DNA of 64,000 nucleotides from positions 1-64,000 of the forward strand of contig DASZVS010000014.1 of NCBI GenBank assembly GCA_035546975.1, read 5' to 3'. The first letter of the stretch is position 1. The number at the start of each line of letters is the position of its first letter. Origin of the DNA: JARIHC01 sp035546975. Lineage in GTDB: Bacteria; Patescibacteriota; Saccharimonadia; Saccharimonadales; UBA4665. This document shows positions 57,111 through 64,000 of this stretch, in pieces. The position numbers and the translations under genes were made by a program. The notes under the pieces were generated by a model that did not search any database, was not told the DNA's origin, and saw only the letters and a program-made list of their open reading frames with translations.

Positions 57111-58238
57111 ATGAAGATGAAAATCGGTCTTGTGTGCCCGTACAACATACATAAGCACGGCGGTGTGCTAGAAGTAGTGCTTGCACTCAAGGAAGGACTT
57201 GATGAGCGCGGCCATACCACCCGCATTATTACCCCTAAACCACGCAAAAAAGAACACCAAGAGGCTCCTAAAGACGTAATCTTTATGGGAACTTCGACCG
57301 ATTTCCATTCGCCAGCACATACGACAACTCAGGTTTCAAGTACGCATGACAACGAAGAAATCGATGCTATTCTCGCTAAAGAACAGTTCGATATATTGCA
57401 TTTCCATGAACCGTGGGTTCCGCTCTTAAGCCGGCAGCTACTGCAGCGTTCGCAAGCAGTTAACATTGCCACATTCCACTCCAAAGTTCCGGAGACGCTT
57501 ATGACGCGCACCGTAATAAAAGTCGTGAATCCTTACATGAAATCCGTTCTTAAATACCTTCACGAATTAACAGCAGTATCAAACTCCGGCGCTGAATACG
57601 CCTCCGGCATGTCCGACCAGCCGATTACCATCATCCCGAACGGCATCGACCTTACAAAGTACCGGCGCAAGGCATACGAAAAGAATGATAAGAAAATGGT
57701 GCTCTTCGTGGGGCGCTTAGAACGGCGCAAAGGCGTGAAATACCTCATGAAAGCTTTCCAGCTTCTCTCCCAAGAGCGCGATGACGTAGAACTGGTAATT
57801 GCCGGCGACGGACCGGATCGCGAGAAACTCGAAATGCTGGCCGATGACCTAAAATTGCATAATGTCAGTTTCCTCGGTTTCGTAAGCGAAGAGCTGAAGT
57901 TGGAGCTGCTCAACCGCGCTGACTTATTTTGCTCTCCTGCCATATTTGGCGAGAGTTTCGGGATTGTTTTGCTTGAAGCTATGGCTACGGGCACGGTAAG
58001 CGTAGCCGGCAATAATTCAGGCTATCAGGAGGTCATGCAAGAAATCGGCGGCTTGTCGCTCGTGAACCCAGAAGATACGGAAGAATTCGCCCGCCGGATG
58101 AACCTATTACTCAGCGAAGAAAAATTGCGAAATATTTGGGAAAAATGGGCGACCGGGTATGTGAAGCAATTCAATTATCCGAGAATTGTTGACCAATACG
58201 AAGAACTCTACCGCGAAGCGTTGAAACAACATGCCTAA
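57111..58238 (+). CDS. GT4 family glycosyltransferase (PimA-like)
   Basis: This 375-aa protein has two Rossmann domains. The N-terminal acceptor side starts KIGLVCPYNIHKHGGVLEVVLAL, with the Gly-rich loop of GT4. The donor side has VLFVGRLERRKGVKYLM (about 200) and PAIFGESFGIVLLEAMATGT, the E-x7-E motif. The N-terminal sequence and GGV loop recall PimA, which mannosylates phosphatidylinositol. GAGGGG precedes the ATG. It overlaps the next gene by 8 nt, so the two are coupled. Confidence 0.85.
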   Translation: MKMKIGLVCPYNIHKHGGVLEVVLALKEGLDERGHTTRIITPKPRKKEHQEAPKDVIFMGTSTDFHSPAHTTTQVSSTHDNEEIDAILAKEQFDILHFHEPWVPLLSRQLLQRSQAVNIATFHSKVPETLMTRTVIKVVNPYMKSVLKYLHELTAVSNSGAEYASGMSDQPITIIPNGIDLTKYRRKAYEKNDKKMVLFVGRLERRKGVKYLMKAFQLLSQERDDVELVIAGDGPDREKLEMLADDLKLHNVSFLGFVSEELKLELLNRADLFCSPAIFGESFGIVLLEAMATGTVSVAGNNSGYQEVMQEIGGLSLVNPEDTEEFARRMNLLLSEEKLRNIWEKWATGYVKQFNYPRIVDQYEELYREALKQHA

Positions 58239-59373
58239 GCTAAAAATCGGTCTTGTCCTGGATACGTCACTCGATCCGCCAGATGGTGTCCAGCAGTATG
58301 TAATCGGAGTTGGGGAATGGCTTCGCAGCCAGGGCCATGATGTGCACTACCTTGTTGGCCAGACGGAGCACCGGAAGCTACCAAACGTGCACAGCCTCGC
58401 GCGCAATATGACGGTTTGGTTCAATGGCAACAAAACCACTATACCGCTGCCCACTAGCAAGCGGAAATTGCGAAAGTTGCTCCACAAGGAGAAATTTGAC
58501 ATATTGCACGTTCAGACGCCGCACAGTCCTTTTATGGCCCAGCCGCTTATTCGTTCCGCCGAAAAAGATACAGCAGTAATCGGGACGTTCCACATTGCGG
58601 CTTACAACCGGCTGGTTACAGCTGGCAATTGGCTATTAGGCTGGTGGCTATATCCGTCTTTGAAACGCTTTGATAAGATGCTGAGCGTCTCAACGGCAGC
58701 CCAAAGCTTTGCAAAAAAGACGTTCCGAATTAACAGTACCGTTATACCGAACGTTTTCGATTACCAGTTGTACCACGAGGCAAAACCTTTTAAGCGCTAT
58801 GGCGACGACACGCTGACCATATTATTTTTCGGAAGGCTCGTAGCGCGCAAAGGCTGTTTTGTTCTCATGCAGGCCATAGCGTTATTGAATGACCGCAAAG
58901 ACATTCCGAAATTTAGGGTTATTATATGCGGAAAAGGTGCGGAAGGCGCTAAACTCAAAAAATTCATCGACGACAAAGACCTGGCTGACTTAGTTGAAAT
59001 GACAGGATTTGTAGACGAAGCTGATAAGCCCAGCTATTATGCCTCGGCGGATATATCCGTTTTCCCGAGTTCAGGCGGTGAAAGCTTTGGCATTGTACTT
59101 TTGGAGGCAATGGCAAGCGGCCGTGCGGCGGTCTTGGGCGGAGACAATCCGGGATATAGGTCAGTACTCGCCCCTAGGGAGGAACTACTTTTTGACCCGC
59201 AAGACATTACCGGTCTCGCCGACAAATTAGAACTTTACCTCCGGGATACGAAGCTCAGAAAAGACGCCGCCGCATGGGGGGCGGCCTATAGCGAGCAATT
59301 TGACGTTAACGTTGTCGGTCAGAAACTTCTAGCGGTATATGAAGAAGCGTTGCGAAAACGCCGCCAAGGATAG
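58231..59373 (+). CDS. GT4 family glycosyltransferase, second of a pair
   Basis: This 380-aa protein has the same fold as its neighbour. The N-terminal loop reads LDTSLDPPDGVQQYVIGVGEWL. The donor-binding half has LFFGRLVARKGCFVLMQAI and SGGESFGIVLLEAMASGRA. It presumably adds a second sugar after the first enzyme. The 8-nt overlap with the upstream gene and 11 nt to the AI-2E gene indicate one operon. Confidence 0.85.
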   Translation: MPKLKIGLVLDTSLDPPDGVQQYVIGVGEWLRSQGHDVHYLVGQTEHRKLPNVHSLARNMTVWFNGNKTTIPLPTSKRKLRKLLHKEKFDILHVQTPHSPFMAQPLIRSAEKDTAVIGTFHIAAYNRLVTAGNWLLGWWLYPSLKRFDKMLSVSTAAQSFAKKTFRINSTVIPNVFDYQLYHEAKPFKRYGDDTLTILFFGRLVARKGCFVLMQAIALLNDRKDIPKFRVIICGKGAEGAKLKKFIDDKDLADLVEMTGFVDEADKPSYYASADISVFPSSGGESFGIVLLEAMASGRAAVLGGDNPGYRSVLAPREELLFDPQDITGLADKLELYLRDTKLRKDAAAWGAAYSEQFDVNVVGQKLLAVYEEALRKRRQG

Positions 59374-59384
59374 ATAATATTTTT

Positions 59385-60506
59385 ATGGTTCATTTCAGGA
59401 GACACGCCGAGGAGCCGGAAGAAGTTGCGATTATCGTTCCGTTTAAAACGCTCGTTCGGATTGCTATTTTTATCGTAGCTACGACAGTTATCCTTGCAGC
59501 GCTGCACAGAGCGACGCACGCCGTAGTGCTCATTTTTACCGCTTTCTTCTTAGCTTTAGCCCTAAATGGCCCGGTGTACTGGCTGAGCCGCCACCTCCCC
59601 GGCAAAGTCAGGGGAAGCAGATCTGTAGCTACGACGCTTTCTTTTTTGGTAGTCGTCATCCTGATTGGTGCTTTCATTGCAAGTTTCGCCCCGCCGCTGG
59701 TTAAGCAAACCGATAGTTTCGTAAATGCGGTGCCAAATCTCGTAAAAGATTTCCGCGGCCAAGACAGTGCTACTGGTAAGTTCATACGCCGCTACCATTT
59801 ACAAAGCCAGGTTGATGACGTATCCAGCCAGCTATCCGAACGCTTAAAACACGTCGGCGGATCAGCTTTCTCTACCGTTTCCAAAGTTGGCAGCAGTGTC
59901 TTCTCGCTCCTCACTATCCTGGTGTTAACCTTTATGATGCTCGTAGAAGGACCGCGCTGGCTCAAATTCTTCCGGGATTCCATACCGGACACCCATCACA
60001 ATATGGCTGACCGGTTATCACAAGATATGTATGGGGTGATAAAGGGGTATGTAAACGGCCAGGTATTTTTGGCAGCTCTTGCTTCGCTGTTTATTGTGCC
60101 TGCCGTGCTTTTACTGCATATCAGCTATCCTGCGGCTCTCGTCGTGATTATATTTGTTTGCGGCCTGATCCCAATGGTGGGCCATACTATCGGCGCTATT
60201 ATAGTTACGGCGGTGGCATTGCTTCATTCTACAAGCGCTGCAGTCATCATTTTGGCGTATTACATTCTGTACCAACAGATTGAGAATTATCTCATCCAGC
60301 CGCGAATTCAGGCAAATACAACCAATATGTCTCCCCTTTTGGTGTTTGCTGCGCTGGTAATCGGCGTTAGTTTCGGCGGACTGTTCGGCGGCCTTGTAGC
60401 TATACCGGTTGCGGGTTGTATCCGTATTGCCGTTTTAGAATACCTGCGATTTAAGGGTATTATTGATACGCCTCAATTCGAGCGCGTTACAACGGAAACC
60501 AAATAG
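59385..60506 (+). CDS. AI-2E family transporter (PerM-like), second copy
   Basis: This 373-aa protein has the family topology: two helices near 25-65, another near 85-105, a soluble part and four later helices with FVCGLIPMVGHTIGAIIVTAV and VFAALVIGVSFGGLFGGLVAIPVAG. It ends the glycosyltransferase operon and overlaps the convergent cysS by 20 nt. The substrate is unknown; export of a product of the operon is a guess. Confidence 0.82.
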   Translation: MVHFRRHAEEPEEVAIIVPFKTLVRIAIFIVATTVILAALHRATHAVVLIFTAFFLALALNGPVYWLSRHLPGKVRGSRSVATTLSFLVVVILIGAFIASFAPPLVKQTDSFVNAVPNLVKDFRGQDSATGKFIRRYHLQSQVDDVSSQLSERLKHVGGSAFSTVSKVGSSVFSLLTILVLTFMMLVEGPRWLKFFRDSIPDTHHNMADRLSQDMYGVIKGYVNGQVFLAALASLFIVPAVLLLHISYPAALVVIIFVCGLIPMVGHTIGAIIVTAVALLHSTSAAVIILAYYILYQQIENYLIQPRIQANTTNMSPLLVFAALVIGVSFGGLFGGLVAIPVAGCIRIAVLEYLRFKGIIDTPQFERVTTETK

Positions 60507-61890
60507 TGCCCTCAGGCGTATCACGCAAACCGACGCCCTGGTTTTCAAGTTCATCGCGAATTGTATCAGAGCTCGCCCAATCACCTTTTTCACGGGCTTC
60601 GGCGCGTTTTTGTATCAATGCTTTCTGAGCATCAGTTATATCCTGCACAGTACCGAGATTGAGACCGAGAAGCTCATCTAAGCCCCGTATCATTGTCTCC
60701 AGGTGGTCTGTCATATTCTCTTCAACTAAGACAGCCAATATTTGAGCGCAAGCCTCACTTAAAAACGCCAACGCCTGGGGCGTATCCAGATCATTCTCAA
60801 GCAACGCCTTAACTTGCCCTACGACATCTTCAAGGGCAATAGTACCAGTATCATAAGTAACGGCCCGGGGCTGCCAGCGCAATGCAGCCATGGCTTTAAA
60901 GTCACGCAGGCGGTTTGTGGCCGCTTCCAGGCTCTCCCAACTAAATCTCGACTGGCTACGGTAATGGGATTCGAGGATGTGCAGGCGGATAGCCTCCGGA
61001 GGAATGCCCCGTTTAGTAATGTCTTGCAGCGTGATGCCATTGCCAAGGCTTTTAGATATTTTCTGGCCATCAACCATAACATGGTTCGTGTGCATCCAGT
61101 AGTTCGCAAAGCGCTTACCGGTAGCGGCCTCACTCTGGGCAATCTCATTGGTGTGGTGCACCGGTACATGGTCAATACCGCCCGTATGGATATCAAGCGT
61201 ATCGCCAAGGTACTTCATGCTCATAGCGGAACATTCGATATGCCAACCGGGAAATCCTAGGCCCCAGGGGCTATCCCATTCCATGTCACGCTTTTTATCA
61301 GGAGGAGAAAATTTCCATAGGGCAAAGTCAGAAGCTTGGCGCTTTTGCGGGTTCGGAGCTACCCGGCCAGAGGCTTGCTGTTCGTCGAGGTCCAGTTGCG
61401 CGAAACGTCCATAGCCTTCAAATTTTGACGTGTCATAGTATACACCGTCATCAATTATGTATGTGTATCCTTTCATTTCCAGCTTCTGGATCAAAGCTAT
61501 TTGTTCCTTAATGTGATCAGTGGCTTTAACGACATGGTCTGGCCGTAAAATGTGCAAAGTCTGCATACCCGCCAGAAAATCTTCGGTATAAAATTCAGCG
61601 ATTTCCCAAGCTGTTTTTCCTTCGCGTCGAGCCCCTTTTTCAAGCTTATCCTCCCCCTCATCCGCATCGCTTACCAAATGGCCTACATCAGTGATATTCA
61701 TGACCCATGTCGGATTTAACCCGGTGGCTTTTAAGGTTCTAATAAGTGTGTCCATGCGGACATATGTAAACCAGTGCCCGATATGGGCGTAATCGTATAC
61801 AGTTGGGCCGCAGGTATATACCGTAACTACCGGCGGTTGTTGCGGCTGTATTTCCTCAATCTGTCTTGTAAGCGTGTTGTATAGTTTCAT
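60487..61890 (-). CDS. cysS: Cysteinyl-tRNA synthetase
   Basis: This 467-aa class I synthetase has zinc/active-site Cys27 in YTCGPTVYD, HIGH at 36-39, the GWHIECSAMS segment with zinc ligands, HTGGIDHVPVHH and KISKS (KMSKS equivalent) in DGQKISKSLGNG. The length fits the family. It charges tRNA-Cys. The start lies inside the 3' end of the DHH gene (35-nt overlap), and TGC-TACACT (61902-61907) ends 11 nt before the ATG, so it may be both co-transcribed and separately expressed. Confidence 0.97.
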   Translation of the reverse strand: MKLYNTLTRQIEEIQPQQPPVVTVYTCGPTVYDYAHIGHWFTYVRMDTLIRTLKATGLNPTWVMNITDVGHLVSDADEGEDKLEKGARREGKTAWEIAEFYTEDFLAGMQTLHILRPDHVVKATDHIKEQIALIQKLEMKGYTYIIDDGVYYDTSKFEGYGRFAQLDLDEQQASGRVAPNPQKRQASDFALWKFSPPDKKRDMEWDSPWGLGFPGWHIECSAMSMKYLGDTLDIHTGGIDHVPVHHTNEIAQSEAATGKRFANYWMHTNHVMVDGQKISKSLGNGITLQDITKRGIPPEAIRLHILESHYRSQSRFSWESLEAATNRLRDFKAMAALRWQPRAVTYDTGTIALEDVVGQVKALLENDLDTPQALAFLSEACAQILAVLVEENMTDHLETMIRGLDELLGLNLGTVQDITDAQKALIQKRAEAREKGDWASSDTIRDELENQGVGLRDTPEGTIWFPL

Positions 61891-62902
61891 CGGTTTTATC
61901 TAGTGTAGCAAGTAATTCGGCTGCATATGAAAGCGCTCCAGTTTTTACCTGTTCCAAACTGCGTCCGTCAGTGACTTTGAAGCCGCTGGCATTTGCGTGC
62001 CCGCCACCGCCAAACTTTTCTGCCAGCTGGGCCGCCACTGGCGAGTCTGAAGCAGTTCTAATGGCTGCTGTGACACGCCCATCGTCGTATGCCTTAAAAA
62101 CGATGGCAATACGAACACCAGAGGTCTGCAGCATGTCGTTCTGTATAAGCGGAGCAGGGTTATAAAGTGGACTGTACTGATTGATTTCTTTCTGGGGCAC
62201 TGAAACCCAAGCTATGGCGCCGTCATTTTCGAAATGAGTGCGCTGTATCAGATCAGCCTTATACTTATAGATCTCCGGCGGCATTTTGCCGTATTCCCGC
62301 CTGAGTTCCTCAAGTGCCGGCCGGTTAACGCCAGCATCCACGAACTCGGCCATAATCCTGTAAGTGCCGGACGATGCTAATTGGTTTGTTAAGCCCTGCG
62401 TATCCCCGAGAATAGAGGTCATTAAGCATTCTTGAGCTTGAACAGAAAGCGGCCACTTGAGCTGTTTTGCAAGGTAATAAATGAGCTCGCCGGCAGAAGC
62501 CCGTTTTGAGTCATTAATGGTAATGGTAGCGAATGGAATAAGGTTATCTACAGTTTCGTGGTGGTCGAGTACGACACAGGGCTTCGCCGCCAACCAGGCT
62601 TTTTCACCAGATTGCTCCAACCGTTCAAACAATGTCATTGTCGAGGCGTCTACAATAATACTGGCATCGAATTGTTTCGGCAGCTCCCGCTGCACCCGGT
62701 CCCAACCTTGCATATACCTAAGGTAGGTAGGCATATCGACAGCGCAGTACAGATATGGTTCTTTGCCCATTTCGCCAAGGATATGTTCAAGCGCCAAAGC
62801 GCTGCCCAAACTATCGCCATCAGGATTATCCGCTTGGATAATAACGATTTTTGGGGCGGCGGCCACAATATCGCTAATTTGTTGGGCTTCAGGGTATTGC
62901 AT
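61856..62902 (-). CDS. DHH/DHHA1 phosphoesterase (NrnA-like)
   Basis: This 348-aa protein has the DHH-family motifs: ADNPDGDSLGSALAL (DxD), VDASTMTLFER, the DHH triad in VLDHHETVDN, and the C-terminal DHHA1 substrate motif GGGGHANASGF. NrnA-like enzymes degrade short RNA (nanoRNA) and 3'-phosphoadenosine 5'-phosphate; cyclic dinucleotide hydrolysis is also possible in this family. It lies 14 nt after the Nudix gene, within the run recR-Nudix-DHH-cysS. TATACT (62909-62914) ends 6 nt before the ATG. Confidence 0.9.
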   Translation of the reverse strand: MQYPEAQQISDIVAAAPKIVIIQADNPDGDSLGSALALEHILGEMGKEPYLYCAVDMPTYLRYMQGWDRVQRELPKQFDASIIVDASTMTLFERLEQSGEKAWLAAKPCVVLDHHETVDNLIPFATITINDSKRASAGELIYYLAKQLKWPLSVQAQECLMTSILGDTQGLTNQLASSGTYRIMAEFVDAGVNRPALEELRREYGKMPPEIYKYKADLIQRTHFENDGAIAWVSVPQKEINQYSPLYNPAPLIQNDMLQTSGVRIAIVFKAYDDGRVTAAIRTASDSPVAAQLAEKFGGGGHANASGFKVTDGRSLEQVKTGALSYAAELLATLDKTDETIQHAYKTD

Positions 62903-62916
62903 AGTTCAAGTATAGA

Positions 62917-63423
62917 TTACGACGGCAGATAGCGGGAAATTTTTGCCTCAAGACCTGGATAGGCCGGACGGAAGGCCTCGTCATAGATAAATGAAAGCGG
63001 CTTCCACTCAAGTTCGGCAACATCGTCCGAGGCTTTGAATCGGCCTTCCCATTTCTTGGCGACTAGAATGAGGTCGATGGCTGAGACGCCCGGCATGTAC
63101 TCAAGCGTATACGTTGTTATTAGCTCTAAATCACGCTTGTCTATAAGAATACCGGTTTCCTCCTCAACTTCGCGTACTGCGGCATCGAAAAGATCTTCAT
63201 TGTACTCCACGAAGCCGCCTGGAAAGTCATACTTCCCTTTCTCCGGCTCAAAAGCACGTTTGCCAAACAACAATTCACCCTTGTCGTTAATAAATAACAC
63301 CGACATAGCTGCCCGGGGATTGTTCCAAAAGTCTGTGCCGCAGTTGCTGCAGCGCGAATGAGTTTGGTTCTCTTCTACGACGGAACCTTTTTTGCCGCAC
63401 TGAGGGCAATAAGCATAGTTCAT
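62917..63423 (-). CDS. Nudix hydrolase with N-terminal zinc ribbon
   Basis: This 168-aa protein has a zinc ribbon (CPQCGKKG, then CSNCGTD) over about residues 6-30, followed by a Nudix domain with the box GGFVEYNEDLFDAAVREVEEETGI matching G-x5-E-x7-REU-x-EE-x-GU (quoted in short form). The ribbon plus Nudix layout resembles NudC-type or ADP-ribose-type enzymes. The substrate is not evident. Its ATG overlaps the recR stop (ATGA). Confidence 0.88.
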   Translation of the reverse strand: MNYAYCPQCGKKGSVVEENQTHSRCSNCGTDFWNNPRAAMSVLFINDKGELLFGKRAFEPEKGKYDFPGGFVEYNEDLFDAAVREVEEETGILIDKRDLELITTYTLEYMPGVSAIDLILVAKKWEGRFKASDDVAELEWKPLSFIYDEAFRPAYPGLEAKISRYLPS

Positions 63424-64000
63424 AACGCCTGCCGGCCTTCCAGAGCGCGTCCGAGCGTGATTTGATCGGCATACTCAAGATCGACGCCTATCGGCAATCC
63501 GCGGGCCAAACGGGTCACTTTTACCTTGCGGTCGCCAATTTGCTGCTGGATGTATAGCGCCGTCGATTCACCTTCCACGCTAGCATTCGTGGCAAGGATT
63601 ACTTCTTCTACGCCGTCATCATCAATTCGCTGTACTAACTCCTGAATATGCAGCTGTTCCGGAGTTATATTGTCTATCGGGGAAACCAGGCCGCCAAGCA
63701 CATGGTAGGTCCCCCTGAACTGGCCGGTTTTTTCCAATGCCACTAGATCAAACGGCTCAGCTACGACAGCTATTAGTTTTTTATCACGCCGGGGATCAGT
63801 ATATAAATCAGACAATTTTTGCCCGGCAGGCACCAAGGCAAAGGTTTTTTCACAATAACCTATACCTCCTGTTAATGCCTCAAGAGCTGCCGCGATTTTT
63901 TGCGGATCGTCCTGGCCGTGGCGTAACAAATAATACGCATAGCGTTCGGCCGTACGAGGCCCGACGCCTGGCAACAAACCGAAAGCGTCTATAACGTCCT
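63420..64000 (-). CDS. recR: Recombination mediator RecR (5' end outside the window), lacking zinc-finger cysteines
   Basis: The visible ~193 residues begin before LLPGVGPRTAERYAYYLL, the helix-hairpin-helix region, and run through the TOPRIM region IAVVAEPFDLVALE and GQFRGTYHVLGG, ending LGRALEGRQAL. The N-terminus lies beyond the right edge. RecR normally has a four-Cys zinc finger between these parts. Here the aligned segment (YCEKTFALVPAGQKLSDLY) keeps a single Cys, so zinc binding is unlikely. RecR works with RecF or RecO to load RecA. It overlaps the Nudix gene by 4 nt. Confidence 0.92.
   Translation of the reverse strand, partial: DVIDAFGLLPGVGPRTAERYAYYLLRHGQDDPQKIAAALEALTGGIGYCEKTFALVPAGQKLSDLYTDPRRDKKLIAVVAEPFDLVALEKTGQFRGTYHVLGGLVSPIDNITPEQLHIQELVQRIDDDGVEEVILATNASVEGESTALYIQQQIGDRKVKVTRLARGLPIGVDLEYADQITLGRALEGRQAL

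Noticed and set aside
1..64000. CRISPR arrays, insertion sequences, rRNA operons
   Set aside because: No regularly spaced repeats, transposase genes with terminal repeats, or rRNA segments were seen by reading; a repeat finder was not available.
1..64000. Alternative genetic code (UGA as Gly) as in some CPR phyla
   Set aside because: Many genes, such as atpB and smpB-adjacent ORFs, end normally at TGA and no family shows in-frame TGA at conserved Gly positions.

Overview
The window looks like a chromosomal segment of a Candidatus Saccharibacteria (TM7, CPR) genome. This rests on gene content, not on a database search: F-type ATP synthase, a proteobacterial-type cytochrome bo3 quinol oxidase with NDH-2 and a lactate/glycolate-type flavin oxidase (a combination reported for environmental Saccharibacteria), many small lineage-type membrane proteins, short intergenic gaps, and two tRNA genes with encoded CCA. 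TGA is used as an ordinary stop, which argues against the UGA-recoded CPR phyla (Gracilibacteria, Absconditabacteria). No rRNA, insertion sequence or CRISPR array was seen.

Layout. 1-480: the 3' end of a probable serine recombinase running into tRNA-Asn. 483-8876: a membrane-anchored solute-binding protein, smpB, nucleotide kinases, a glycosidase-like protein, a glycosyltransferase, and a minus-strand cluster (glutaredoxin, CobO, deaminase, kinase, nuclease). 8951-15735: the complete ATP synthase operon. 15770-22442: mscL, a carbonic-anhydrase-like protein, an aquaporin-like channel, and a large helicase-nuclease. 22461-31750: the respiratory block (NDH-2, flavin oxidase, cyoABCDE). 31805-43899: an OmpR-type two-component pair, glycosyltransferases, a MacB-type ABC operon, an LCP protein and a Crp-fold regulator. 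43889-46784: a four-gene sensory operon. 46930-55430: transport and membrane proteins, a putative small RNA, tiny ORFs, tRNA-Gln. 55433-60506: a phospholipid headgroup transferase and two GT4 enzymes. 60487-64000: cysS, a DHH phosphoesterase, a Nudix protein and recR.

How it fits together. NDH-2 and the flavin oxidase would pass electrons to quinone, the bo3 oxidase would reduce oxygen and pump protons, and the ATP synthase, whose c subunit has proton-type rather than sodium-type residues, would use the gradient. No quinone or heme pathway beyond cyoE is present here. The other genes mostly serve the envelope (glycosyltransferases, LCP, flippase-like proteins) and nucleic acid upkeep.

Most unusual signals. 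(1) Both tRNA genes are preceded, inside their transcribed leaders, by a related ~87-nt sequence with compensatory stem changes. (2) About twenty genes have a -10 box ending 5-12 nt before the start codon, implying leaderless or nearly leaderless mRNAs, often with an extended TGC-TATACT type -10. (3) A ~95-nt RNA with its own promoter and terminator lies near two perfect DnaA boxes at 48.5-48.8 kb. (4) A divergent protein carries the beta-carbonic-anhydrase ligand pattern. (5) The 43.9-46.8 kb operon joins an 8-TM protein, an unknown 96-aa protein, a PAS histidine kinase and a stand-alone receiver.
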